Part shown: one piece after another, positions 15,309 through 22,970 of the stretch | How the letters are laid out: every line of letters starts with the position of its first letter | Numbering within the stretch: the first letter of the stretch is position 1 | Source of the DNA: JBBDYH01 sp040901795 | Lineage (GTDB): Bacteria > Planctomycetota > Planctomycetia > Pirellulales > JALHPA01 | DNA length: 40,415 bases | Direction of reading: 5' to 3' | Assembly (NCBI GenBank): GCA_040901795.1 | Contig: JBBDYH010000032.1 | Location: 1-40,415 of the forward strand | Position numbers and translations under genes: made by a program | The notes under the pieces: generated by a model | Database searches by the model: none | The model's input: the letters and a program-made list of their open reading frames with translations, nothing else | Told to the model about the DNA's origin: nothing

Positions 15309-15644
15309 CTACGATGGGCGCAGCATTCCGCGTCCCAAGAACACCGCCAGCGCAAACAGGAAGCTATAGAACGTTAAGCTTGCCGCCACTAGCACGGGAT
15401 AATGATCGCGCAACAGTACGAGCGTCGGCGGCTCATCGCTTTTCGGTGGACGCCGTGCGACAGGACCGCCTTGCCGCGCGGCCTCAGCCTTCCACTTCTG
15501 CCAGTGCGCCTGCTCCTCGGGCGTGCTCAGCTCGTCGATGGCCTCGGCGCGAACGTGCCTCAGGCCAAGCACAATGCCAACCGCTCCGCATAGATAAACG
15601 ACCATGCAAACAACAATTCCAACGCTCACCCGCCCGCGCGGCAT
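15309..15644 (-). CDS. Small membrane protein, two predicted helices
   Basis: The 111-residue product has hydrophobic segments at about residues 7-27 (VGIVVCMVVYLCGAVGIVLG) and 84-105 (YPVLVAASLTFYSFLFALAV), flanked by charged residues; the middle (~30-80) is hydrophilic. I recognise no family. It starts one base after the stop of the M20 gene (15646), so the two are cotranscribed on the minus strand with the M20 gene first. The middle may face the periplasm and interact with the enzyme, but that is inference. It is likely a real gene because of the tight spacing and the hydrophobic pattern. Confidence 0.65.
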   Translation of the reverse strand: MPRGRVSVGIVVCMVVYLCGAVGIVLGLRHVRAEAIDELSTPEEQAHWQKWKAEAARQGGPVARRPPKSDEPPTLVLLRDHYPVLVAASLTFYSFLFALAVFLGRGMLRPS

Positions 15645-15645
15645 T

Positions 15646-16962
15646 TCATTGCTCCTTGCCGAACAGATCGATCGCCACGGCGGTCATCGCGCGGATGCCG
15701 ACGGGCAGCGCCTCATCGATATCGGGATAGAACAGCGGCGAGTGCAGCGACGGCGGCTTTTGGTTCAACCGCTCGAAGCCGGCCATCCGCATCGGCCGCG
15801 TCACGCCCAATCGGAACATGCAGATCGGCACGCCGCCGATCAGCCCGTACTGGCTGAAATCCTCGCCCCCCATCGTCTGCTGAGCTTCAAGCACGTTCTC
15901 CTCGCCCAATACCTTCCGCATTGCCGCGATCACGCGGTTCGTCAGCTCTGCCTGGTTTTCCACTGCTGGCGTGTAGTCCTCGGGAATCACCACGTCCGGT
16001 TCCGGCGCGCCCGCGCTCTCGGCGGCGGCTTTCGCCTTGCGGCGGATCGCATCGTGGATTTGCTTTCGCACATCCGCAGAGTAAGAGCGGATCGTAAGCT
16101 GCAGCTTGCACTCGTCGCTGATGATGTTGTGCTTTGTGCCGCCTTGAATCGAGCCGACGGTGATCACCATCGGCTCGCCCGGCTTGATCTCGCGCGCGGC
16201 GATCGTCTGCAGGTCAAGGATCAGCTTGGCGGCGATCACCACCGGATCAACGGTCAGGTGCGGCCAGGCGCCATGCCCGCCACGGCCGCGGATCGTAATA
16301 TCGACGCTGTCCACGTTGGCCATCAGGAAGCCGGCCCGGGCGGCGACTTTCCCGGTCGGCTGAGAGGGATCAACGTGCAGCGCTACGGCGTAATCGGGTT
16401 TGGGGAACCGCTTAAATAGCCCATCGTCGAGCATTCGCTTCGCCCCTTTGCCCACCTCCTCTGCGGGCTGGCCGATGAGCATCAGCGTGCCTTTCCACTG
16501 GTCCTTGTGCTCGGCCAGATACTTCGCCGTACCAATCAGATTGGTCATATGCAAATCGTGGGCGCAGGCGTGCATCACCGGCACCTCCAGCCCGCGCGGG
16601 TCGGTCGCCTTCGCTTGCGAGGCAAACACCAGCCCGGTCTTCTCCTGCACCGGCAACGCGTCGAGATCAGTCCGCAGCATGACCGTCGGCCCGTCGCCGT
16701 TCTTGATCAGCGCCACGACCCCCGTCCCGCCGACGCCGGTCGTTACCTCCGCGCCGACTTTCTTCAGCTCCGCGGCCAACCGCTCGGCCGTCTTCGCCTC
16801 CTTGTGCGACAGCTCGGGGTGCTGATGGAACCAGTGATACGTGGCAATCAACCCATCGTGGTTCTTTTCGAGCCAGGCGGACATGTCGTCGGCGCGCGAT
16901 ACACCCGTGGTAATGGACACCGCCAGCGTGAAAAATCGGAGCCAAAACGTAGTGCGATACAT
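15646..16962 (-). CDS. Exported M20 family amidohydrolase (hippurate/N-acyl amino acid type)
   Basis: The 438-residue product has a signal peptide (MYRTTFWLRFFTLAVSITTG, cleavage probably near residue 24) and an M20D fold. Metal-binding motifs are MHACAHDLHMTNLIG (H131, H135, D136), GQPAEEVGKGAKRM (E168, E169), VALHVDPSQPTGKV, the dimerisation part GRGGHGAWPHLTVDP, and GGEDFSQYG near the C-terminus. M20D enzymes cut N-acyl groups from amino acids with two zinc-like metals. The usual M-H-A-C-G-H-D reads M-H-A-C-A-H-D, a Gly-to-Ala change next to a metal ligand, likely tolerated. The enzyme would act in the periplasm. The start codon is supported by the signal peptide. It precedes the small membrane protein by one base. 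The acyl substrate is not predictable. Confidence 0.88.
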   Translation of the reverse strand: MYRTTFWLRFFTLAVSITTGVSRADDMSAWLEKNHDGLIATYHWFHQHPELSHKEAKTAERLAAELKKVGAEVTTGVGGTGVVALIKNGDGPTVMLRTDLDALPVQEKTGLVFASQAKATDPRGLEVPVMHACAHDLHMTNLIGTAKYLAEHKDQWKGTLMLIGQPAEEVGKGAKRMLDDGLFKRFPKPDYAVALHVDPSQPTGKVAARAGFLMANVDSVDITIRGRGGHGAWPHLTVDPVVIAAKLILDLQTIAAREIKPGEPMVITVGSIQGGTKHNIISDECKLQLTIRSYSADVRKQIHDAIRRKAKAAAESAGAPEPDVVIPEDYTPAVENQAELTNRVIAAMRKVLGEENVLEAQQTMGGEDFSQYGLIGGVPICMFRLGVTRPMRMAGFERLNQKPPSLHSPLFYPDIDEALPVGIRAMTAVAIDLFGKEQ

Positions 16963-17040
16963 AAAAGGGATCTCCCGTGATTACGCCCCATTAGAACCAG
17001 AGCGTCAGACCGACACAATCGCCGGCCTCTGAGGTTCAGA

Positions 17041-17070
17041 TTGGATGGTAAACCGGGTTAATGCTAGAAT
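17041..17070 (+). promoter_or_regulatory. Promoter of the intact DUF433/DUF5615 pair
   Basis: TTGGAT (17041-17046), 18-nt gap, then TAGAAT (17065-17070) preceded by TG (extended -10). Transcription would begin about 26 nt upstream of the ATG at 17104. The same TGCTAGAAT precedes the other DUF433 gene (1242-1250). Confidence 0.5.
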
Positions 17071-17103
17071 GGTGGCTGAGCATTCGACTTGAAAACCACT
17101 CAG

Positions 17104-17391
17104 ATGGCAACTGTACTAGAGACGAATCTCGTTCGAACGCCGGGCATTTGCGGTGGATGTCTGCGCATTGATGGCACCCGCATGACGGTCAATCAAATCG
17201 TCACACTGCACAAGCAAGGGTTGAGTGTCGAAGACATCGTTGACGAATATCCGCAGCGGACGCTGAGCGAGATCTATACCGTGCTCGCTTGGTATTATGC
17301 GCACAAAGACGAGTTCGATAGAGAGTTGGCGGCTGAAGCTGCTGAGGAAGAGCGCCTCGCGCAGAAGCACGGGCGACGTGAAACGCCATGA
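17104..17391 (+). CDS. DUF433-family antitoxin (intact pair)
   Basis: The 95-residue product has the DUF433 winged-helix pattern: VLETNLVRTPGICGGCLRID, GTRMTVNQIVTLHKQGLSVE, DIVDEYPQRTLSEIYTVLAW and a charged end. G-x-R-I-x-G-T-R-M-T-V is the family's key strand. The protein resembles VapB-type antitoxins that are the first gene of DUF433/DUF5615 modules and is likely to bind the operator near the promoter at 17041-17070. The start at 17104 is chosen over a TTG 15 nt upstream. It overlaps the toxin gene by 4 nt (17388-17391, ATGA), indicating translational coupling. The pair is a presumed toxin-antitoxin system; experimental support is known only for some members. Confidence 0.85.
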   Translation: MATVLETNLVRTPGICGGCLRIDGTRMTVNQIVTLHKQGLSVEDIVDEYPQRTLSEIYTVLAWYYAHKDEFDRELAAEAAEEERLAQKHGRRETP

Positions 17392-17738
17392 GCCAGATCC
17401 GGCTCTACCTGGACGAGGATGCGACGCAGCACCGTGTCGTCGCATCACTCCGCGGCCGCGGCGTAGATGTGGTTACAACACTCGAGGCAGGAATGGGCGG
17501 ATCCGAAGACGCGGAGCAATTGGCGCTTGCGGCGTCGCTGGGACGGTCAATTTACTCACTTAATGTAGCGCATTTCTGTCGCCTTCACGGTGAGTTTCTG
17601 TCTCAAAACTGGAAACATTCGGGCATCATTCTGATTCCAAAGCAACGTTATTCGGTCGGCGAAAAAGCGCGTCGACTGACGCAACTTATCGATTCATTGT
17701 CGGCTGAGGAAATGCAAAACCGACTTGAGTTCCTGTGA
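17388..17738 (+). CDS. DUF5615 PIN-like toxin
   Basis: The 116-residue product begins MSQIRLYLDEDATQHRVVAS, the DUF5615 start in which L-D-E-D carries the first metal-binding acids, followed by GVDVVTTLEAGMGGSEDAEQ (the second acidic residue) and SLNVAHFCRLHGEFLSQNWK, where family members have T-x-N-x-R-D-F. The fold is PIN-like and the expected activity is metal-dependent RNase. It overlaps the antitoxin by 4 nt. It seems complete and unbroken, unlike the relative at 1639-1819. The third acid is replaced by Asn or Ala here (N-V-A-H in place of N-x-R-D), so catalytic competence is uncertain. Confidence 0.8.
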   Translation: MSQIRLYLDEDATQHRVVASLRGRGVDVVTTLEAGMGGSEDAEQLALAASLGRSIYSLNVAHFCRLHGEFLSQNWKHSGIILIPKQRYSVGEKARRLTQLIDSLSAEEMQNRLEFL

Positions 17739-17797
17739 GAACTTTTTGGAACTGAATAGTCGCGGGCGCGTACCTTCCTCGATAAGTGAAACCCGCT

Positions 17798-18958
17798 TCA
17801 CACTCGCTCAAAGATCGTCGCAATTCCCTGCCCGACGCCAATGCACATCGTCGCCAACCCCAACTCGGCGTCGCGGTCGAGCATGTTGTGGATGAGCGTC
17901 GTGGAGATGCGAGCGCCGCTGGCGCCGAGCGGATGGCCGATGGCGATCGCGCCGCCACGAACGTTGACCTTCTCTTCGTCGAGGCCGAGCATTCGCATGC
18001 AAGCGATGGCCTGTGCGGCGAAGGCTTCGTTCAATTCGACGAGGTCGATATCCGGCAGTGACAAGCCCGCGCGCTTAAGCGCCTTTTGCGTCGCCGGCAC
18101 AGGACCGGTGCCCATCACCGACGGTTCGACACCCACAACCGCCGTGGCCAGCACGCGGACGAGCGGCTTGAGGCCAAGCGCCTTGGCCTTCACATCCGAC
18201 ATGACTAACAACGCCGCCGCGCCATCGTTCAAAGGCGAGCTGTTGCCGGCCGTCACGGTTCCCAATCCTGGCGGCAAAAACGCCGGCTTCAGCGCCGAAA
18301 GCGCCTCGGCGCTCGTATCGGGGCGCACACATTGATCGCGATCCAGGAGGATTCGTTCGCCGGCTTCATCGCGCCCCCAGACCGCGATCATCTCGTCCTT
18401 GAATTCGCCGTTCTGCTGCGCGGCGGTCGCCCGCTGGTGTGAGCGCAAGGCAAAAGCGTCCTGCTCTTCTCGTGAAATGCCCTGCGTCTGGGCGAGAAAC
18501 TCGGCGGTAATGCCCATGTGCAGCGCCGCTTTGCTCGTGCGCGTAAACAGCTTAGCGTTGAGATCGAGATCGGCGTCCATCGGGATGTGGTGCATGTGCT
18601 CCAGGCCGCCGACGATTTGCACGTCCTCGAAACCGGCCATGATCGCGTGCGAGGCCTGGTTGATCGCTTGCAGGCTCGAGCCGCAAAGGCGGTTAATTGT
18701 CGCGCCGCCGGTGTGCATCGGCAGCCCGGCCATCAGCGCCACGGCGCGCGCCGCGTTAAAGCCCTGCTCGCCCTGCTGTTGCGTATTGCCAAGCACGACG
18801 TCTTCGATCTCGTTGGCATCGATGCCCGTGCGCTCGACCAACGCGCGCACCACTTCCACGGCGAGGTCATCGGACCGCACATCGCGGAAAAACCCCTTCT
18901 CCTTGTGGGCCCGTCCGATCGGCGTTCGCACGCAGTCCACCACGACGGCGTGTTTCAT
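17798..18958 (-). CDS. fadA: Acetyl-CoA acyltransferase (thiolase, FadA type)
   Basis: The 386-residue product catalyses thiolytic cleavage of 3-ketoacyl-CoA, the last step of beta-oxidation. Catalytic Cys92 lies in INRLCGSSLQAINQA, His342 in AIAIGHPLGASGAR and Cys372 in ATMCIGVGQGIATIFE; the N-E-A-F-A motif is at 310-314. Length and motif spacing match FadA. It is directly upstream in position but transcribed in the same direction as the FadB-like gene (19124-21328), with 165 nt between that contain a 30-bp palindrome, so the pair is probably one unit with FadB first. The start is fixed by the family N-terminus MKHAVVVDCVRTPIGRAHK. AGGGTG lies 6-7 nt upstream of the ATG. Confidence 0.93.
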   Translation of the reverse strand: MKHAVVVDCVRTPIGRAHKEKGFFRDVRSDDLAVEVVRALVERTGIDANEIEDVVLGNTQQQGEQGFNAARAVALMAGLPMHTGGATINRLCGSSLQAINQASHAIMAGFEDVQIVGGLEHMHHIPMDADLDLNAKLFTRTSKAALHMGITAEFLAQTQGISREEQDAFALRSHQRATAAQQNGEFKDEMIAVWGRDEAGERILLDRDQCVRPDTSAEALSALKPAFLPPGLGTVTAGNSSPLNDGAAALLVMSDVKAKALGLKPLVRVLATAVVGVEPSVMGTGPVPATQKALKRAGLSLPDIDLVELNEAFAAQAIACMRMLGLDEEKVNVRGGAIAIGHPLGASGARISTTLIHNMLDRDAELGLATMCIGVGQGIATIFERV

Positions 18959-18985
18959 AATTCACCCTGTTCCCCATTAGGAATC

Positions 18986-19081
18986 AGCCACAGATGAACG
19001 CAGATGAACACAGATTGGCAGGCAGACGGGTGAGGTATTCCGGAAAATCATATCTGTGTTCATCAGTGTTTATCTGTGGCT
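18986..19081. repeat. Imperfect 30-bp palindrome between fadA- and fadB-like genes
   Basis: Arms 18986-19015 and 19052-19081 pair at about 27 of 30 positions, with a 36-nt centre. The units repeat as GATGAACRCA. It lies within the transcription unit fadB to fadA and could act as an RNA processing or stabilising hairpin. Confidence 0.8.
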
Positions 19082-19123
19082 AATAACCTGTAGCTTTGGC
19101 CGTAAAATCCATCAGTGGCTGTT

Positions 19124-21328
19124 TCAAAGGCTCGACACATCCAATTCGTAAAACTTCTTCCCCGTTCGCGCCATCTCCAAAAGCAGCGGCGTGGCGCGGG
19201 TGCGTTCGCCGAGCGGCGCAAGCGGTTTCAGCATCTCCACGATCTTCGCGGCGCCGAGTGTGTCGGCCCAGAATAACAGGCCACCCTTAAACGGCGGAAA
19301 GCCGATGCCGTAAATCAAGCCGAGATCGACGTCTCGCACGTCGCGAACGACCTTGTCTTGCAACAGCCGCGTGGCTTCCACGATCATCGGCAAGAACAGC
19401 CGCGCCTCGATTTCGCCATCAGTAAACTTGCGATTTTCCCGCATCAAGGGTCGGATCAGCTCGTCGAGTTTTGGGTCGGGCTGGCCGCGCTCGCTCCCCT
19501 TGGTGTACGCATAAAAACCGGCGCCGGTCTTTTGCCCTAGCCGGCCGGCCTTGAGCAATGCCATCAAGATGTCGTTGACCACGGTGCGGTCGGGGAACGC
19601 CTCAACCATCACGCGGCCCGCCATGACGCACGTATCGAGCCCCACCACGTCGTAGAGCGTGATCGGCCCCATCGGCATACCAAACGCCTTGGCCGCGCGC
19701 TCGATCTGCTTGATCTCGGCCCCTTCGAGGATCAGCTCCAGCGATTCGTTCATATACGGCAAGAGCAGGCGGTTGACCAGAAAGCCCGGCCCGTCGTTGA
19801 CGACGATCGGCGACTTGCCAATGCTCTTCGCGTGGGCCACGGCCGTGGCGATCGTCTCGTCGCTCGTCTCTCGGCCACGGATCACTTCGACCAGCGGCAT
19901 CTTCCGCACGGGGTTGAAAAAATGAATGCCGCAGAAGCGTTCGGGCCGCTTGAGTCCTTCGGCCAGCGACGTTATCGGGATCGTCGACGTATTGGAGCCG
20001 ATGATGGCGTCCGGCCGCAGCAGCGGCTCCAGCCGTGCGTAGAGCTTCTTCTTGGCGTCCGCGCTCTCGACAATCGCCTCGATGACGAGGTCGCTCGTGG
20101 CCAGCTCTTGGTCGGACGAAGTGCTGTTGAGCCGCGCGGCATATTTCACGGCCCGCTCGGGATCGGTTCTTTTGGTTTCCTTGTTGTAGGCGACCTCTTC
20201 GAGCACCTTGGTGACACCTGTCGCCAGCGCGGGTTGTGAGGCATCGCCCAGCGCCACGGGCAAATCGCGCTTGAGATTGGCGGCCGCGATGCCCGCGCCC
20301 ATGATCCCGGCGCCGACGACAGCGACTGAGTTGACCTTTCGCGGCTGAATATCGGCCGCCGCAACGCCGCGGTCCTTCTTGTTCCGGTCGCCCAGAAAAA
20401 ACACGTTGACAAGCGCCCGATTGACCGGCGTGCCGAAGAGCTCTGCCATCGCCTCGGCTTCCATCGTGCAGGCGGCGTCGATGTCGAGCCCGGCCGCGCC
20501 GAGCATCACCTCCAGCGCCGCCAACGGCGCCGGATAATGGCCTTTGGTCTGCTGCTGGATGTACGCCGAAGCCGTCGCGCCAAGGAAGCCTAATTCTGTC
20601 TCGTTCACGTCGATGGGGCCACTCCAGCGCAGGCGGTCGCGCAGGTAGTCCTTGGTCTGTTGCTCGGCGCGCACCAGCCGGATTGCCGCCTCGAGGAGCT
20701 TATCGGCCGCCACGAGGTCACTTGCCAAGCCCATGTTCACCGCCGCGCGGCCGTCGATCGATTCGCCGCCGGTGACCAACTCGACCGCGTTGCCCAATCC
20801 CACGATGCGTGACGATCGCGCGGTGCCCCCCCAACCAGGGAACAGTCCGAGCTTTACCTCAGGAAAGCCGAACTGGGTCTTGGGGTCACTCGTGAGAATT
20901 CGCCGGTCGCACCAAATCGCCAATTCCGCGCCGCCGCCTACGCAAATCCCGTCGATTGCCGCCACGGTGACAAACGGCGTGTTCGCAAGCCGCTGGAACA
21001 GCTTGCGGCCGCGGTGGCACATCGCCACGGTCTGTGCGGCGGGTATATCAAACGATGCTGCGAACTCGCGCAGATCGGCCCCCGCAATAAACGAACCCGG
21101 CTTGCCTGAGCGAATGACGAGCCCGGCCAAACCCTTGCGTTCGACCAACGAATCGAGGTGAGTGGCCAACTCGTCGAGCACCGAACGCGATAGCACGTTG
21201 GCCCCTTTTCGCGGATCGTCGAGCGTCAATACCGCGATGTCGGCCGCCGGCCAGGACAACTCGATGGTTCCGTCCTTTGTTGCCTCGGCCGGTTTGTGCG
21301 GAGCGGTCGCCACCGGTGGTGCGGGCAT
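19124..21328 (-). CDS. fadB: Fused enoyl-CoA hydratase/3-hydroxyacyl-CoA dehydrogenase (FadB/FadJ type)
   Basis: The 734-residue product carries two domains. The hydratase half (about 20-300) has SFIAGADLREF for the oxyanion hole and catalytic acids in GGGAELAIWC (E135) and FGFPEVKLGLFPGWGG (E157). The dehydrogenase half has the NAD-binding VAVVGAGIMGAGIAAANL (G339-x-G341-x-x-G344), the catalytic His469 in FCGIHFFNPVRKMPLVEV, SNTSTIPITSLAEGL and GPGFLVNRLLLPYMNESLEL. It performs the two middle steps of fatty acid oxidation. E. coli FadB has 729 residues. The start at 21328 has an AAGGA Shine-Dalgarno sequence at 21336-21340, 7 nt upstream, and a TATAAT at 21353-21358. It precedes the thiolase gene on the same strand. 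FadB versus FadJ is not resolved. Confidence 0.92.
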   Translation of the reverse strand: MPAPPVATAPHKPAEATKDGTIELSWPAADIAVLTLDDPRKGANVLSRSVLDELATHLDSLVERKGLAGLVIRSGKPGSFIAGADLREFAASFDIPAAQTVAMCHRGRKLFQRLANTPFVTVAAIDGICVGGGAELAIWCDRRILTSDPKTQFGFPEVKLGLFPGWGGTARSSRIVGLGNAVELVTGGESIDGRAAVNMGLASDLVAADKLLEAAIRLVRAEQQTKDYLRDRLRWSGPIDVNETELGFLGATASAYIQQQTKGHYPAPLAALEVMLGAAGLDIDAACTMEAEAMAELFGTPVNRALVNVFFLGDRNKKDRGVAAADIQPRKVNSVAVVGAGIMGAGIAAANLKRDLPVALGDASQPALATGVTKVLEEVAYNKETKRTDPERAVKYAARLNSTSSDQELATSDLVIEAIVESADAKKKLYARLEPLLRPDAIIGSNTSTIPITSLAEGLKRPERFCGIHFFNPVRKMPLVEVIRGRETSDETIATAVAHAKSIGKSPIVVNDGPGFLVNRLLLPYMNESLELILEGAEIKQIERAAKAFGMPMGPITLYDVVGLDTCVMAGRVMVEAFPDRTVVNDILMALLKAGRLGQKTGAGFYAYTKGSERGQPDPKLDELIRPLMRENRKFTDGEIEARLFLPMIVEATRLLQDKVVRDVRDVDLGLIYGIGFPPFKGGLLFWADTLGAAKIVEMLKPLAPLGERTRATPLLLEMARTGKKFYELDVSSL

Positions 21329-21352
21329 GTGCGTGTCCTTTCGGGTTTCGCA

Positions 21353-21358
21353 ATTATA
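21353..21358 (-). promoter_or_regulatory. -10 box upstream of the fadB-like gene
   Basis: TATAAT on the minus strand, 25 nt before the ATG at 21328. No convincing -35 is seen at the right distance. Confidence 0.4.
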
Positions 21359-21405
21359 CCGCTGTCAGCATAGGAAGCGGGCGAAGATGCGTAAACCCTA
21401 CTCTC

Positions 21406-21452
21406 GTTCCCAGGCTCCGCCTGGGAACGCACTGTCCCGAGGCTCTGCCTCG
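21406..21452. repeat. Hairpin pair of the type arm-TCC/TCT-arm
   Basis: GTTCCCAGGC-TCC-GCCTGGGAAC (21406-21428) and CGAGGC-TCT-GCCTCG (21438-21452). Close relatives of both form the repeat island at 26942-27075. The element is between the divergent fadB-like and DUF4430 genes. Confidence 0.8.
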
Positions 21453-21510
21453 CAAGCGCTTGGCGGGCTCTCATGTCGGTGGCCATCGCAAGTCCCATCC
21501 TGCATCGCTG

Positions 21511-21540
21511 TTGCCAGGCGGATCAGAACTGCTTCATAAT
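21511..21540 (+). promoter_or_regulatory. Possible promoter of the DUF4430 gene
   Basis: TTGCCA (21511-21516), 18-nt gap, CATAAT (21535-21540). Transcription would begin near 21547, between the ATGs at 21543 and 21549, so the second Met might be the start with a near-leaderless transcript. Confidence 0.4.
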
Positions 21541-21542
21541 CC

Positions 21543-21998
21543 ATGCCTATGTCCCAACTACCGCCGAGCCTGATTTCGCTTCTTGTTGTCGCCCTCGCGC
21601 TTGTGGGCTGTCAGCGCGACGTCTCGTTGAGCGACGAGTCAGCCAGCGCGCCAGCACAAATCAAACTGGCAGGCGAGGGCGAACCCGCCGTCGAGCTGGT
21701 CGTCAACTATGGAGATGGCGCCGAAAAGCGGTTCACGCGGATTCCAATCGCTGAGGGTATGACTGTACTCGGAGCGCTGCAATTTGCGGCCGACCACCCG
21801 CGGGGGATTACGTTCCAGAAGTCCGGCTCGGGAGAGGCGGCGCTTTTGACCAAGCTCGATGATCTTACCAATCAAGGCGGCGGTGACGACAAGAACTGGA
21901 TCTATCGTGTGAACGGCAAGCTGGCGTCGAAGAGCTTCGACGCCTATGTTCTCGCGCCGGGCGACGTTATATTGTGGAGGTTTGAGGAATATGAGTGA
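21543..21998 (+). CDS. DUF4430 lipoprotein
   Basis: The 151-residue product has a lipoprotein signal: a hydrophobic stretch and lipobox (L-V-G-C, Cys23; Cys21 if the second ATG at 21549 is the start). The mature part has the DUF4430 pattern: VELVVNYGDGAEKRFTRIPI, EGMTVLGALQFAADHPRGI and DKNWIYRVNGKLASKSFDAY, ending with a VILWRFEEYE strand. The same domain (PF14478) is the C-terminal part of vertebrate transcobalamin and occurs in bacterial surface proteins, so it may bind a ligand. It is followed 117 nt downstream by a DUF6580-like membrane protein. A small molecule such as a corrinoid as ligand is only a suggestion from the domain. Confidence 0.8.
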   Translation: MPMSQLPPSLISLLVVALALVGCQRDVSLSDESASAPAQIKLAGEGEPAVELVVNYGDGAEKRFTRIPIAEGMTVLGALQFAADHPRGITFQKSGSGEAALLTKLDDLTNQGGGDDKNWIYRVNGKLASKSFDAYVLAPGDVILWRFEEYE

Positions 21999-22022
21999 GT
22001 GGTCAGTGGTCAGTAATAACTA

Positions 22023-22043
22023 GCCCCGGCCGGGAGGCCGGGG
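22023..22043. repeat. GC-rich hairpin repeat
   Basis: GCCCCGGCC (22023-22031), loop GGGA, GGCCGGGG (22036-22043), followed by a further G/C-rich segment to 22074. It lies between the DUF4430 and DUF6580 genes. No T-run follows. Confidence 0.65.
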
Positions 22044-22115
22044 TTTGGCGAGCGGGGCGGCGTAAGCCCCCCGATCACGCTGCAATCTGACTTCGGCGCC
22101 TACCGGGAGCAAACC

Positions 22116-22679
22116 GTGAAACGCGACTATCGAATCGAATGGCTGTTGTTCGCCGTGTTGGTTATGTTCGGCGTGCTGGGCCGCTGGTTTCAATTGCAAT
22201 GGAATGTGACGCCGACAGCAGCGCTGGCGCTCTTTGCCGGCTTCGTGTTCGCCCAGCGGCGTACGGCGTTGCTCGTACCGGTCGTAATTCTGGCGCTCAG
22301 CAATCTCGTTCTCGACACGTATCCGCACGCTGGCGAAATGCTGGCCGTCTACAGCTCGTTCCTCATTCCGGCTGCGCTCGGTGGCCTGGTGCGCCGGCGG
22401 TTCACGGCGCTCCGCGTGGTTTCATGCACACTGGCGTCTTCATTGCTCTTCTTTCTCATCACGAACTTCGCCGTTTGGCTCTATCGCCGCGGCGAAGTTT
22501 ACGCCGATTCGTTTGCCGGCCTGTTGGCCTGCTATGAAGCCGGACTGCTCTTCTTCCGTTGGATGCTCGCCGGCGACCTGGTCTTCGCGGCGGTCATCTT
22601 TGGATCGTATGCCGTAGCAACATCACCGCTACTGCGTCGCGCGGTTCGCGTGTCCCTTCCACGCCGCGACAATCTCTGA
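22116..22679 (+). CDS. DUF6580-like integral membrane protein
   Basis: The 187-residue product is hydrophobic with five or six helices: LLFAVLVMFGVLGRWFQLQW, TPTAALALFAGFVF, ALLVPVVILALSNLVLD, MLAVYSSFLIPAALGGLV, VVSCTLASSLLFFLITNFAV and WMLAGDLVFAAVIFGSYAV. The segment NVTPTAALALFAGFVFAQRR near residue 30 (N-x-T-P-x-x-A-x-A-x-F-x-G) matches the DUF6580 family, which is similar in layout to ECF transporter S-components. It lies downstream of a DUF4430 lipoprotein in the same orientation, a combination that could form a ligand-capturing and membrane-transport pair. The energy-coupling partners are absent. The substrate is unknown. The ATG at 22116 is preferred because the protein begins with a Lys-Arg-rich stretch. 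Confidence 0.7.
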   Translation: MKRDYRIEWLLFAVLVMFGVLGRWFQLQWNVTPTAALALFAGFVFAQRRTALLVPVVILALSNLVLDTYPHAGEMLAVYSSFLIPAALGGLVRRRFTALRVVSCTLASSLLFFLITNFAVWLYRRGEVYADSFAGLLACYEAGLLFFRWMLAGDLVFAAVIFGSYAVATSPLLRRAVRVSLPRRDNL

Positions 22680-22750
22680 CCAAGGCTGTAGCAATCAATT
22701 TGATCGTAGCAGCGGTGGCGATTGTAATTTGGGCAGCGATTCTGCGGTGA
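22676..22750 (+). other. Possible short hydrophobic reading frame
   Basis: A frame overlapping the end of the DUF6580-like gene ends LTKAVAINLIVAAVAIVIWA and stops at 22748-22750. It looks like one membrane helix but has no clear start codon in its own frame outside the overlapping gene. It may be a remnant of a C-terminal extension or chance. Confidence 0.2.
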
Positions 22751-22970
22751 TCGCGTGGGCGCGCCGGCGCTAAACCGTTCCGCTCATGTCACCGCCGCGC
22801 GCCGGCCGATGCTAAACTCTGCCGGCCACGGATGCTGGAACGGTTGCGCAAAGCCTCACATCGATCACCTCGGTTCTTCTACCAGGAACACCGAGCGGCG
22901 GATGTGAGCCGGCGCTGCCGTCGTTGAGCCAACGGACTGATTCCTTGTTCCTCCAGTCCGCCAGCGCGCC

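Noticed and set aside
21360..21542. Cobalamin riboswitch upstream of the DUF4430 gene
   Set aside because: The conserved B12-box and core segments are not visible; the stretch contains palindromic repeats.
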